From assembly GCA_002779605.1 (NCBI GenBank), contig PEWE01000013.1:80578-144577 (forward strand): 64,000 nucleotides of DNA, read 5' to 3'. Of the stretch, positions 49,637 to 58,396 are shown in pieces; the stretch's first letter is position 1, and the number at the start of each line of letters is the position of its first letter. The notes under the pieces are model-generated. The model did no database searches. It was not told where the DNA came from and worked only from the letters and a program-made list of their open reading frames with translations. Both the position numbers and the translations under genes were made by a program. Source of the stretch: Zetaproteobacteria bacterium CG06_land_8_20_14_3_00_59_53 (GTDB lineage Bacteria > Pseudomonadota > Zetaproteobacteria > Mariprofundales > Mariprofundaceae).

Positions 49637-50890
49637 TCACACCAGCGCGAATTGTTTCTTGAAACGGTAGATCACCAGCGTTGAAATCACATTCAGCGCC
49701 AGGGTGATGAACAGCAGGACCAGGCCGAGCGCGAAGGCCGACAGGGTGAGTAGTGAATCAAACTGCTGGTCACCGGTGAGGGATTCCACGATCTTCACGG
49801 TCACCGTAGTCATGCCTTCCAGCGGGTTGGCTGTCAGGTTCGGGCGCAGGCCGGCGGCCATCACCACGATCATGGTTTCACCGATGGCACGCGACATGCC
49901 CAGCAGGGAGGCGGCAATGATGCCCGGCATGGCTGCCGGCAGCACCACATGGCGGATGGTTTCGGCTTTGCCGATGCCCATGGCCAGTGAGCCGTCACGC
50001 ATGGCCTGCGGCACTGCGTGGATCACATCCTCGGACAGCGAGGAAATGAACGGGATAATCATCACACCCATTACCAGGCCCGGAGCCAGGGCGTTGGTGT
50101 AGTCTGCTTCCAGCCCCACGGCATGTGCAGCCTGAACCACCAGAGGGCTGATAGTGATGGCGGCGAAGAAGCCGTAAACCACGGTGGGGATGCCGGCCAG
50201 CACCTCAAGCATCGGCTTGACGGTGGCGCGTACCTTTTTCGGGGCATATTCGGAAAGATAGATGGCCGAGAACAGGCCGATCGGAATAGCGACCAGCATG
50301 GCGATTGCCGTGATCATGAAGGTGCCCGCGAAAATCGGAACCGCCCCGAAATGCGGTTTGGCAGCACCTTCCTCGCCGCGGCCCGCGCCGGCCAGAAAGG
50401 CCGTGTCGGCTTCCCAGCGGGTGCCGGTGATGAACTCCCACAGGGGTACGCTCTGGAAGAAACGGATGGATTCGAACAGCACTGAAAGCAGGATGCCAAT
50501 GGTGGTCATGATTGAAATGCCAGCCGCGAAGATCATCAGGCCGCGCGCCCATTTTTCCACCAGCAGGCGCGCATTCTTTTCCGGGTTGATCAGGCGCACG
50601 CTGGCAGCCAGACCCAGTGCGGCAGCGGTCAGGATGCCGACGGTGAACATTGGCAGCGGGGTCTGGTAGAGATGCAGCAGGCCGAGGGCTGAGAAGCACA
50701 GGGCTACGAAGATCGCCGGTGCGGCGATATAAATCACCGACAACCAGCCGTAGTAACCGGGGCGGGAGAATACTTCCAGTCCGGCGACCTCGCGGTGGGT
50801 CATGCGGTTGCGGGTGAGAAAGAAGGCGATGGCACAGAGAGGCAGCAAGCCTCCCAGTATCCACAGGATAACATTACCGGAGTTCATCAA
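49637..50890 (-). CDS. pstC: phosphate ABC transporter permease PstC
   Basis: 417 residues with about eight hydrophobic segments; the permease motif near AIGETMIVVMAAG sits toward the C-terminus, and an extended N-terminal pair of helices is present. Partner of PstA. Its 5' region (50891-51120) holds hairpins after pstS that may lower pstCAB expression relative to pstS, and a 10-bp inverted repeat at 50993-51026. Confidence 0.93.
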   Translation of the reverse strand: MMNSGNVILWILGGLLPLCAIAFFLTRNRMTHREVAGLEVFSRPGYYGWLSVIYIAAPAIFVALCFSALGLLHLYQTPLPMFTVGILTAAALGLAASVRLINPEKNARLLVEKWARGLMIFAAGISIMTTIGILLSVLFESIRFFQSVPLWEFITGTRWEADTAFLAGAGRGEEGAAKPHFGAVPIFAGTFMITAIAMLVAIPIGLFSAIYLSEYAPKKVRATVKPMLEVLAGIPTVVYGFFAAITISPLVVQAAHAVGLEADYTNALAPGLVMGVMIIPFISSLSEDVIHAVPQAMRDGSLAMGIGKAETIRHVVLPAAMPGIIAASLLGMSRAIGETMIVVMAAGLRPNLTANPLEGMTTVTVKIVESLTGDQQFDSLLTLSAFALGLVLLFITLALNVISTLVIYRFKKQFALV

Positions 50891-50992
50891 TGTGACTCGT
50901 GGACAGCATTCAGGCTGCAGATGGCGGTGGATGTGCTCATGGGGGTAAGCTCCTCTTGAGTAACGCGCTAAAAACTATCCTCTTTGAACTCG

Positions 50993-51026
50993 GATGGAAA
51001 CAGCGGCCTCGGCGGATGTTTCCATC
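50993..51026. repeat. inverted repeat upstream of pstC
   Basis: GATGGAAACA and TGTTTCCATC are perfect 10-bp arms over a 14-base spacer, 103 bases above the pstC ATG. It lacks a T-run and may be a regulator site or mRNA hairpin. Confidence 0.5.
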
Positions 51027-51073
51027 AGAACCCTTGCGGATTGTGATGTTTATGCTGTGGGGCCTTAAACAGA

Positions 51074-51098
51074 GCGCCGGGCGGCTTTCCGCCCGGCG
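51074..51098 (-). terminator. attenuator-like hairpin between pstS and pstC
   Basis: CGCCGGGCGG and CCGCCCGGCG pair, followed by a weak CTGTTT run in the minus direction, 22 bases after the pstS stop. It probably lets pstS be made in excess over the membrane subunits. Confidence 0.7.
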
Positions 51099-51120
51099 TT
51101 CTGCTTTCAGCGGTGAGGCT

Positions 51121-52179
51121 TTACTTCTTGAGGTCACCCTCGGTCAGCTTGGCCAGCTCTTCAACCTGCTTGCGGTAGCGTGCACGATCGGCTTCCGGCA
51201 GGGCAATCAGGCCGATGTCCAGCAGGGTGCCGTTATTGCCGATCTGTTTCTCGCTCATGAACAGGTTGGCGTATTCCTGAATGCCGTCAACCTTACCCAC
51301 GTGCGAGTGCTTGATGTAGAAGTACAGCGAACGGGACAGCGGATAGTTCCCCGAGGAGATGGTCTCCGGATTCGGGGAGATGCCGTTGATCAGGGCGCCC
51401 GAAACTTTGTCCTTGTTCTCTTCCAGGAAGCTGTATCCAAACACGCCGAAAGCATCCTTGTCCTTGGTCAGCTTCTGCACGATCAGGTTGTCGTTTTCAC
51501 CGGAGGGAACATACACGTCATCCTGGCGGATCTTGTGGAACTTCTTGTAGGCCTTGTTCTTGACCTTGTCAGCGTGGTACAGGTTGGTGTATACGTCCAT
51601 GTGCTTGGTCAGGTGCTTGAGGATCATGTCCTCGAAGGCGTCGCGGGTACCGGAAGACGCCGGCGGTCCGTAGATCACGATTTTGCGCTTCGGCAGGTCG
51701 GGGTTGATCTCGTTCCAGTAGTGGTATGGGTTGGCTACCAGGGACTTGCCGTCCTTGCTCGGGACTTCAGCGGCCACAGCCAGCATGATTTCCTCGCGGG
51801 AAAGGTTGATCGGCGCATTGTCGGCGCTCTGTGCGACAGCGATGCCGTCATAGCCGATCACTGCCTCGGTGATGCCTTTCACACCATTCTCGGCGCACAG
51901 CTCCAGCTCCTTGGCCTTCATGCGACGCGAGGCGTTGCTGATGTCCGGGGTATTCAGGTCGTCGCCGGCGCAGAACAGTTTGAAGCCGCCGCCGGAACCG
52001 GTGGACTCGACAACCGGGGTCTTGAAGCGGGTGGTGGCACCGAATTCTTCAGCATTGGCGCTGGAGAATGGAAACACGGTGGAAGATCCGACGATGCGGA
52101 TTTCACGGGCATCGGCGGTCTGAATGGTTGCGAAGGCTGCAATAGCCACGAAAGCTGCGGTAAAAATGTGCTTGTACAT
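51121..52179 (-). CDS. pstS: phosphate-binding periplasmic protein PstS
   Basis: 352 residues with a 24-residue signal peptide (cut after TADA). GSSTVFPFS near the mature N-terminus, TGSGGGFKLF and SSGTRDAFED are the phosphate contacts of the family. AAGGAG lies ahead of the ATG. It captures Pi for PstCAB. No Pho box was found in the 100 bases above it, and a strong terminator isolates it from the porin gene. Confidence 0.95.
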   Translation of the reverse strand: MYKHIFTAAFVAIAAFATIQTADAREIRIVGSSTVFPFSSANAEEFGATTRFKTPVVESTGSGGGFKLFCAGDDLNTPDISNASRRMKAKELELCAENGVKGITEAVIGYDGIAVAQSADNAPINLSREEIMLAVAAEVPSKDGKSLVANPYHYWNEINPDLPKRKIVIYGPPASSGTRDAFEDMILKHLTKHMDVYTNLYHADKVKNKAYKKFHKIRQDDVYVPSGENDNLIVQKLTKDKDAFGVFGYSFLEENKDKVSGALINGISPNPETISSGNYPLSRSLYFYIKHSHVGKVDGIQEYANLFMSEKQIGNNGTLLDIGLIALPEADRARYRKQVEELAKLTEGDLKK

Positions 52180-52237
52180 TTTTTCAATCTCCTTGTTGGT
52201 TTTAATCGAGTGGTAAATCGGTGCTGCGGTAGCGGAT

Positions 52238-52269
52238 AAAAAACGGGGACGGCATGTGCCGTCCCCGTT
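52238..52269 (-). terminator. strong terminator between the porin and pstS
   Basis: A 13-bp stem (AACGGGGACGGCA with TGCCGTCCCCGTT) closes a tight loop and is followed by a run of Ts in the minus direction. It ends porin transcription before pstS. Confidence 0.9.
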
Positions 52270-52279
52270 GTCGTTACAC

Positions 52280-53503
52280 TTAGAACTTCACCTGCGAGTA
52301 CAGGCCGAAGCGCGTGTCCTTACGCTCGTTGGCAGCAACGCCGCCGCGGGTCTTCAGCTTGGTGTTGTCCAGAGCCAGGGAGAAGTCGATACCCTTGGTC
52401 ACGGTGTATTCAGCACCGATGACATAACGGTTCAGCTTTTCACTCTGATTGCCGGCAACGCCGTTGGTCAGCTTGTTGGTCATGTTCTCGTAACGGGCAA
52501 AGGCGCCGAAGCCGCCGCCGAACTTGCCGGTGGCCCAGACAGCCGTACCGTTGGACTTGACCTGGTCGCCGATGGCTGCGGTTGCATAGCCACTGCTTAC
52601 GTTGCCACCGTGGGTGGTGGAAGCGGTAGCAGAGTTGGCCTTGTCCTTGTTGGAGATGATGTTGAAGCCCAGACGGTAGTCGTCAAAGCTGTAGGTGGCC
52701 ATTGCCTGCATCAGGGTGGACTTGACGCCAGTGGTGGTCACGCCGGCAGCGTTAACCTTGGTGCCGCGGTAGCCATCACGGAACTGGAAGTCCAGGGTCA
52801 GGCCGTCAACCGGGTAGATGCCCAGGCGGGAGTTGAAGTCCAGGCCCTGGTTACCGGTAGGAGCATTGCCTGTGCCGTAGCCCAGACCGTTGGTCTCGGT
52901 GACCCAGTAGCCGATCAGGCCGTCAGCCAGCTTGCCTTTCAGGCCAACACCGACGTCGGAGGAATCATCGAACTTGTACTGGTCGATCATGACCTTGGCC
53001 ACGTAGCGGTGACCCCAGAGGCCCTGCTCGTAGTCGATCCACGGGGTGTGGGACTGGCCCAGACGCAGCACGGCAGCCTTGCCAGCCAGCTTGCCTTCAA
53101 CATAGGCATACTTCAGATAGATGTTCTGCTTCTTGCCCAGAGACGGCTCATTACCCATATCGGTGGTGAAGCGCATCATCCAGTCATCGTTGAAGTTGTA
53201 CTTGGCGGTGAAGTAGGCGCGGTCAACGTTCTGACCGAAGGTCTTGGTGCTGACGGTACCGGCAGCTGTGGTGGTGTCGGCCTTGACGGATGTCGTGTTC
53301 AGATAGAACAGGGCTTCCATCTTGAGCTTGCCGTCGTTGTTCTTGGTAACAGCCTTGGCTTCGGACTTGGTCAGAACGCCCTTGGAAACCAGAATGTCGG
53401 TGAGGCTGGTGTTGTCGATCTGCACGCCACCAGCGAATGCGGACGGGGCCAGGCCCATCATTACAACCGCTGCTGCGACAGAGTTCTTGATATTCAAATT
53501 CAT
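52280..53503 (-). CDS. outer-membrane porin of the OprO/OprP phosphate/anion type
   Basis: 407 residues with a 24-residue signal peptide (cut after AFA), a short helical start (ILVSKGVLTKSEAKAV), then alternating beta strands with aromatic girdles, and a C-terminal Phe for BAM recognition. It lies next to pst genes and behind a Pho-box-like site, so it probably admits phosphate under starvation. General porins of other specificity share the fold. Confidence 0.85.
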   Translation of the reverse strand: MNLNIKNSVAAAVVMMGLAPSAFAGGVQIDNTSLTDILVSKGVLTKSEAKAVTKNNDGKLKMEALFYLNTTSVKADTTTAAGTVSTKTFGQNVDRAYFTAKYNFNDDWMMRFTTDMGNEPSLGKKQNIYLKYAYVEGKLAGKAAVLRLGQSHTPWIDYEQGLWGHRYVAKVMIDQYKFDDSSDVGVGLKGKLADGLIGYWVTETNGLGYGTGNAPTGNQGLDFNSRLGIYPVDGLTLDFQFRDGYRGTKVNAAGVTTTGVKSTLMQAMATYSFDDYRLGFNIISNKDKANSATASTTHGGNVSSGYATAAIGDQVKSNGTAVWATGKFGGGFGAFARYENMTNKLTNGVAGNQSEKLNRYVIGAEYTVTKGIDFSLALDNTKLKTRGGVAANERKDTRFGLYSQVKF

Positions 53504-53550
53504 GTTGTATTCCTCCTAAGGAATGAGATGCGCCGAACATTAGGAATGGA

Positions 53551-53571
53551 ATATGACACCCGTATGACACA
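53551..53571 (-). promoter_or_regulatory. Pho-box-like direct repeat facing the porin
   Basis: On the minus strand TGTCAT occurs twice with an exact 11-base period (TGTCATACGGG TGTCATA), matching the PhoB half-site spacing. It lies 48 bases above the porin ATG. Confidence 0.7.
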
Positions 53572-53577
53572 TTCCTC

Positions 53578-53597
53578 ATGTCACGCACTTGTCATAA
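53578..53597 (+). promoter_or_regulatory. Pho-box-like direct repeat facing the nucleotide-binding gene
   Basis: On the plus strand TGTCAC and TGTCAT are 11 bases apart (TGTCACGCACT TGTCAT). It lies about 40 bases above the ATG at 53636, in the opposite sense to the other box, so one region could serve both genes. Confidence 0.7.
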
Positions 53598-53635
53598 TGC
53601 GATAGCAAAGTGCTCCGCAATAAGAAGAGGGATAT

Positions 53636-54166
53636 ATGAATAAGACAGAAGGGCCGAAAACGGCCCATAGCAATTTAACCGCATTCGTCGCCTCGGTGGC
53701 GGCCAACCCGTTGTTCATGCGTTTCCGTAGCCTGGGTATCGGGAGCGAGCTTTCGGTCAGCGACGCGATGGTGTTGTTCTCCTGTTTCGAGGAAGAGCGA
53801 TTCCGCAAGGGCGAAGAAATTTACAATGCCGGTGCAAATTCAGCGCGCAATGTATATATGATACTCGAAGGCTCGGTTTCAGTGCGTGACGAATCGGGCA
53901 ATTTCTATTCCACCCTGAGGGCTGGCGATGTGTTCGGCCTGTTTTCGTTCCTTGATGAGCGGCCGCATTCGGTTACGGTAACCGCGCAGGAGGAATTGAC
54001 CGTGCTCAGCCTGTCTCGCGCGTATTTCGATGTGATTACGCTGGAAGATCCATTGCTCGGCAATCGCCTGCTGCATTTCATGTTCCGACTGCTGTCGCAT
54101 ATGTCGCTGAAGCTGGAAAGTGAGTATGCCGCACTGCGTGATTACGCACGCAGTTTTCATCTCTGA
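53636..54166 (+). CDS. stand-alone cyclic-nucleotide-binding (CRP-like) domain protein
   Basis: 176 residues. A cNMP-binding beta-roll covers about 45-150 (EEIYNAGANSARNVYMILEG, then LRAGDVFGLFSFLDERPHSVTV); the usual phosphate-binding cassette is altered. The C-terminus is a helix but no DNA-binding helix-turn-helix is present, so it is not a full CRP/FNR. It starts in the Pho-box region and precedes phoBR by 77 bases, which ties it to phosphate sensing by position. Ligand unknown. Confidence 0.8.
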   Translation: MNKTEGPKTAHSNLTAFVASVAANPLFMRFRSLGIGSELSVSDAMVLFSCFEEERFRKGEEIYNAGANSARNVYMILEGSVSVRDESGNFYSTLRAGDVFGLFSFLDERPHSVTVTAQEELTVLSLSRAYFDVITLEDPLLGNRLLHFMFRLLSHMSLKLESEYAALRDYARSFHL

Positions 54167-54243
54167 GTGGAGGGAGTGAGGGTGATTCACCGATATCGGA
54201 TTGATTGGAAGCAAACAGCTTGTCATGCGGACGGGCTGAATCC

Positions 54244-54957
54244 ATGATAGCAACCATGCTGGATGACACACGCCCCGTTCTGGTCGTTGAAGACGATGCG
54301 CCGATTGCGCGCCTGATCCAGTTGCATCTGGAGGCGGCAGGGCTGAATACGAAATGTTGCGCCAATGGTGATGAAGCCATCAGGCTTTTGCAGGAAGGCG
54401 GTTATCGGGCCGTGGTGCTGGATCGCATGCTTCCGGGCTCGGGCGGTATGCGCGTGCTGCGGTTTATTCGCAGAAATCCTGAAGAAATGCTGCCGGTGTT
54501 GATGGTCACCGCACTGGGCCAGACAGCCGACCGGGTGCAGGGTCTGAATGAAGGGGCCGACGATTATCTCGCCAAACCTTTCGAGCCCGAGGAGTTGGTG
54601 GCGCGCCTGATGGCACTACTCAGACGCAGCGTTGCCAAGACCGAGGCGGCACTTACTCATGGTGCCATCTCGCTGGATTCGGATACCTATACGGTGAATG
54701 TGAACGGGCATGTCGCCACACTCAGGCCGCTGGAGTACCGGTTGTTGCAGGCACTGATGAAGAAGCCGGGGAAAACCCGTAGTCGGGACTATCTGCTGGA
54801 TCATGTCTGGGGCCAGGATACTTATGTCGAGCCGCGAACAGTGGATGTGACCGTCAAACGTTTGCGAAAGGCGCTGGAGAAGTGTGGTTCGGGTGATTGC
54901 GTGCAGACCATTCGCGGCATGGGTTACCGTTTCAACGGCGACGAAGCGGTCGGCTGA
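54244..54957 (+). CDS. phoB: phosphate response regulator PhoB
   Basis: OmpR-type regulator: receiver with VVEDDAP, phospho-Asp60 (VVLDRMLPG) and Lys in AKPFEPEEL; winged helix with LRPLEYRLLQALM and GQDTYVEPRTVDVTVKRLRK. It would bind the Pho boxes near by. Start ATG 54244; ATG 54256 is close and possible, both with weak ribosome-binding sites. The stop directly abuts the phoR ATG. Confidence 0.92.
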   Translation: MIATMLDDTRPVLVVEDDAPIARLIQLHLEAAGLNTKCCANGDEAIRLLQEGGYRAVVLDRMLPGSGGMRVLRFIRRNPEEMLPVLMVTALGQTADRVQGLNEGADDYLAKPFEPEELVARLMALLRRSVAKTEAALTHGAISLDSDTYTVNVNGHVATLRPLEYRLLQALMKKPGKTRSRDYLLDHVWGQDTYVEPRTVDVTVKRLRKALEKCGSGDCVQTIRGMGYRFNGDEAVG

Positions 54958-56157
54958 ATGATTTCAGCCTGGTGGCTTGGCGTTGTACCGATACTGTTAC
55001 TGATTTTGCTGCGACAGGGCAAGATCCTCAGGCAGCTCAGACAGGACAACTGGAAGAGTCAGTCGGAGCTGCTCAGCCTGAATGAGCAACTGCAACGACG
55101 TTCCGACCGTCTGGATGCGGTATTCTCCACCGTCAACGAGGCCATTATCCGGCTGGATATGGAAGGTAATGTGCTGATGGTGAACGCGCAGGCCAGAAAA
55201 GTGTTCCGCCTGCCGCGCCAGCTGAGTATGCCGCAACCGATAGCTGTGCTGTATCGCGGGAAAAAATGGAATGATGAACTGCGCAAGGCGCTGAAGCAGA
55301 TGCCGGAGCCGATGGCCGTTCCGGACATGCTGGCCGGGGATCATGTGCTGGCCGTTCGTCTGGCTCCGCTGGGTGAGAGCGAGGCGCTGTTGCTGTGTCT
55401 GGATGTGAGCCGGCAGCGGGATCTGGAAAGGCAGCGTGATCAGCTGGTACGCGATCTGATGCATGACATGAAAACTCCGCTGACCTCGATTCTGGGCTAT
55501 GCACGCAGCATCGAAGTCTTTGGCGACAAGAAAAAGATGCGTGCCGAGGCCGTGCAAACCATCGTGCAGGAGTCCAAACGCCTGAATCAGTTGCTCGATT
55601 CGATGTTGACGCTGGATACGCTGGGCCACAGCAAACCCGCTGTCGGCGCGCATTGCGATGCGCAGGTGGTTGTGCGCGAACTGGAGCAATTGTTCAAGCC
55701 CGTGGCGGACAGGCAGGGCGTCAGCCTTGCGTTTGGCACGCAAGGCGATTGCTCTGTGTTTCCGATGGATGGCGCGGATTTTTACCGGGTGCTGACCAAT
55801 CTCGTCGAGAATGCCGTCCGCTATACCCCGACCGGCCACTGTGTGACACTGGAGATCGAGTGCGGCGAGGCAGAGGCGGCCTTTCGTGTGGCCGATGAAG
55901 GACCGGGCATCAATCCGAAGCATTTGCCGCATGTCACCGAGCGCTTCTATCGCGCCCAGGACGAGCGCGGAAGGCAGCCCGGCCTGCAGGGCAGCGGGCA
56001 CGGCATGGGGCTGGCCATCGTGCAGGAAACCGTCAATCGCTATGACGGGCGACTTCAACTGGCCAATCGGCCGAAGGGTGGACTGGAGGTGCGCGTGCAG
56101 CTTCCGCTCCGGGGAAAGGATGTGAGGCTTGCTGAGAGCCCTGAGGAACCGATGTAA
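54958..56157 (+). CDS. phoR: phosphate sensor histidine kinase PhoR
   Basis: 399 residues: one short N-terminal hydrophobic anchor, a PAS domain (about 55-140, with AVFSTVNEAIIRLDMEGNVL), phospho-His169 in LMHDMKTPLTSI, and the ATPase boxes NLVENAVRYTP, DEGPGI and GHGMGLAIV. It phosphorylates PhoB when Pst signals low Pi. It begins at the base after the phoB stop. Confidence 0.93.
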   Translation: MISAWWLGVVPILLLILLRQGKILRQLRQDNWKSQSELLSLNEQLQRRSDRLDAVFSTVNEAIIRLDMEGNVLMVNAQARKVFRLPRQLSMPQPIAVLYRGKKWNDELRKALKQMPEPMAVPDMLAGDHVLAVRLAPLGESEALLLCLDVSRQRDLERQRDQLVRDLMHDMKTPLTSILGYARSIEVFGDKKKMRAEAVQTIVQESKRLNQLLDSMLTLDTLGHSKPAVGAHCDAQVVVRELEQLFKPVADRQGVSLAFGTQGDCSVFPMDGADFYRVLTNLVENAVRYTPTGHCVTLEIECGEAEAAFRVADEGPGINPKHLPHVTERFYRAQDERGRQPGLQGSGHGMGLAIVQETVNRYDGRLQLANRPKGGLEVRVQLPLRGKDVRLAESPEEPM

Positions 56158-56240
56158 CTTGCCTTTTGCGGATGCGCAAAGCATATTCGCTGCTGCATCT
56201 GAGGGGATGTAGCCAATTTAACCATACAGGGGAAGACACT

Positions 56241-57161
56241 ATGAAACACATTGCAATCGCAATGGCGGCTGCCGCTTTGCTGGCAGCACCGGCTTATGCC
56301 AATGAATACGGTGAAGCTCACTCGACACACGGTTCGACTCATTCCAAGCAAGCGCACGGCGAACACGGTACCAATCATGCGAGCGTGTCCGACAAAGTCG
56401 TTGCCGAACAGCGTGCCGAGTTGGCCAGGAACACCAAGGGCAAGGGTTTCGGCCCTCAGGCTCCGCGCGATATTGGCAGCAAAGCCGGCAAGAATGATAT
56501 TGTTTTCGGCGATGCGCCTGAATACACGCAGATGAACCTGTGCAACATCCATTTTCACAAGAACGCCGAACACAAGGGTGGCCAGTTCACCGAATATGCC
56601 GGTAATGGCAATGGCGAAGGCTATCAGAGCGGATACAAGGCCGTGATCGATCTGAGCGAGAAGGAACTGAAAGCTACGCATGGCAAGATATGCGACAGCT
56701 CGCACAGCACCCTGCGTCCGGGCGACACCATTGAGGTGCACTACGTCCATTCCACCGCCGATATCAACCCGGGCAAGTCTCTGGATTCCTGCCTGGCCAA
56801 GGATGTGGACAACAACCCGCAGCTGCGTGTCGAGGCACAGGTCTATGTGGTTGTGAATGACAAGCACGCACTGGATTTCGGCAAGCTGACCAAGGTCAAA
56901 AAGGTGCACGGCAAGTATCAGGCTGTGAACATGCCGACTGATCTGGGAGCACCTGTGGACTATATCGGTTCCACCACGGGTCCGGGCTACAACGAGAAAG
57001 GTTCTCCGTTCCAGGTGTCCTGGAGCGTGTTCCCCCACGTTGCCAAGGTTGACATCAACTCCGTTGGCAAGTGGTGCGAAGGCAACCAGTTCGAAGAAGA
57101 TCATGCCCATGGCGTACGCAATCTGGTGATGAACAAGGATCTGCTCTCCGAGATCAGGTAA
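56241..57161 (+). CDS. secreted carbonic anhydrase, probably delta class
   Basis: 306 residues with a 20-residue signal peptide (cut after APAYA). A His-rich N-terminal stretch (residues 27-46) follows. Zn-type triad candidates are His104 and His106 in LCNIHFHKNAEH and His167 in IEVHYVH, with Glu110 and His111; Cys101, Cys151 and Cys184 may form disulfides. The pattern fits bacterial delta-class carbonic anhydrases. It would interconvert CO2 and bicarbonate in the periplasm for carbon fixation. Start ATG 56241 with AGGGGA upstream. Alternative: an alpha-like or unknown Zn hydrolase. Confidence 0.75.
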   Translation: MKHIAIAMAAAALLAAPAYANEYGEAHSTHGSTHSKQAHGEHGTNHASVSDKVVAEQRAELARNTKGKGFGPQAPRDIGSKAGKNDIVFGDAPEYTQMNLCNIHFHKNAEHKGGQFTEYAGNGNGEGYQSGYKAVIDLSEKELKATHGKICDSSHSTLRPGDTIEVHYVHSTADINPGKSLDSCLAKDVDNNPQLRVEAQVYVVVNDKHALDFGKLTKVKKVHGKYQAVNMPTDLGAPVDYIGSTTGPGYNEKGSPFQVSWSVFPHVAKVDINSVGKWCEGNQFEEDHAHGVRNLVMNKDLLSEIR

Positions 57162-57191
57162 GCGCTCGCGCTGCATTCCGGTATATTCAAA

Positions 57192-57221
57192 CAAGGCCCG
57201 CCTCGAAAGAGGCGGGCCTTG
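57192..57221 (+). terminator. rho-independent terminator after the carbonic anhydrase gene
   Basis: CAAGGCCCGCCTC and GAGGCGGGCCTTG form a 13-bp stem with a GAAA loop. The T-run is weak, but the stem is perfect; it separates carbonic anhydrase from the CRISPR-linked module. Confidence 0.8.
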
Positions 57222-57296
57222 CTCATTTCGGCGGTGACTTCCCTGCGTGTTGCTATATGCTGGACCGGAGCAGTTGCCTGCTTTCAGGGGAGGGGA

Positions 57297-58271
57297 ATGG
57301 ACAAGCTTGAGCGTGCATATCAGTTGGACAAGCTGCTCAAACAGAGGCGAAAGCCTGTCTCGATGCAGGAGCTGTGCGAGCGTTTCGAGTGTTCGGAATC
57401 CACGGTCAAGCGCACCATCACCGAGATGCGTGATCTTCTCAATGCGCCGATCCTGAACAGGGAAAGGGATGGCTATTTCTACAGTAAGAACTCAACATTT
57501 GAGATGCCCGGTGTCTGGTTCTCTGCCGAAGAGCTGCATGCGCTTTTAGCCATGCAGCAGCTCGCCTCCGGACTTTCCGGTGGCTTTTTGGAGAGTGAGT
57601 TTCACCGTCTGCGTGAAAGAATTGAAACCATTTTAAATAAGAGTGTGCCGGCAGCCGCAGGCCAGATGCACCGCATCCGCATGATTGCGGCGGGCAAGCG
57701 CAGCCGCGAGCTCCCCCTGTTTCCTGTCATTGCCACGGCACTGCTTGAGCGTCAGCCGCTTCATATTGCCTACGAGGGCCGGCAGCGCGGCGAGAAGAGC
57801 GCGCGGGATATTTCGCCGCAGCGGCTGGCCCACTATCGTGGCAACTGGTATCTGGATGCGTGGTGCCATGAGAAAGGCGAACTGCGCACCTTCGCCGTGG
57901 AGAGAATCAGCAGCGCAAAGGCCACGGCAGGCAGCTGCGAGGCGCTGGATGAAGCCGTACTGGAGCGGCAGCTGGCGAGCTCATTTGGCATCTTCTCGGG
58001 CGAGCCGACCGCTACGGCCGTGCTGAGGTTCACGGCGAAATCGGCGGCCTGGGTGGCCGATGAGGCGTGGTTTCCGGATGCAACAGGCGAATGGCTGGAG
58101 GATGGCCGTTTTGAATTATGCATCCCGTATAACAATCCCACCGAGCTGATCATGGAGATATGCCGCCACGGCCCGGAGGTGGAGGTGGTTTCTCCACCGG
58201 AATTGAGGGCGCAGGTGGCAGAGCGATTGCGGCAGGCGGTCGATCAATATGCAGGTGAGATCAATATATGA
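57297..58271 (+). CDS. WYL-domain transcriptional regulator of the CRISPR-Cas module
   Basis: 324 residues. N-terminal winged helix (LDKLLKQRRKPVSMQEL, then CSESTVKRTITEMR), a WYL domain near 150-205 with NWYLDAWCHEKGELRTF, and a C-terminal WCX extension. WYL proteins often control CRISPR-Cas and other defence genes and sense nucleotides or DNA ends. ATG 57297 has a GGGGAGGGG site. Its TGA overlaps an ATG at 58268, starting a chain of overlapping frames up to cas1, so it belongs to the same transcript. Confidence 0.88.
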   Translation: MDKLERAYQLDKLLKQRRKPVSMQELCERFECSESTVKRTITEMRDLLNAPILNRERDGYFYSKNSTFEMPGVWFSAEELHALLAMQQLASGLSGGFLESEFHRLRERIETILNKSVPAAAGQMHRIRMIAAGKRSRELPLFPVIATALLERQPLHIAYEGRQRGEKSARDISPQRLAHYRGNWYLDAWCHEKGELRTFAVERISSAKATAGSCEALDEAVLERQLASSFGIFSGEPTATAVLRFTAKSAAWVADEAWFPDATGEWLEDGRFELCIPYNNPTELIMEICRHGPEVEVVSPPELRAQVAERLRQAVDQYAGEINI

Positions 58272-58321
58272 GCTTGTACCTCTGTACGATGGCGGCGATA
58301 CCGTTTTTTGGAGGTGGTGCC

Positions 58322-58396
58322 ATGCTGAATCGTCGTGGTTTCCTGAGCCTGTTCGCACGCTGGCTGGCGGTCGCGCCGGTGGTATTCGCGAGATGA
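58322..58396 (+). CDS. micro-ORF A with a Tat-signal-like sequence
   Basis: 24 codons from ATG 58322 with a perfect GGAGG seven bases ahead. NRRGFL followed by a hydrophobic run (LAVAPVVFA) resembles a twin-arginine signal peptide. The same frame can start at ATG 58268, overlapping the WYL stop (42 codons). Its TGA overlaps the ATG of micro-ORF B. It may be a true leader peptide or the remnant of a frameshifted Tat-exported protein. Confidence 0.4.
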   Translation: MLNRRGFLSLFARWLAVAPVVFAR

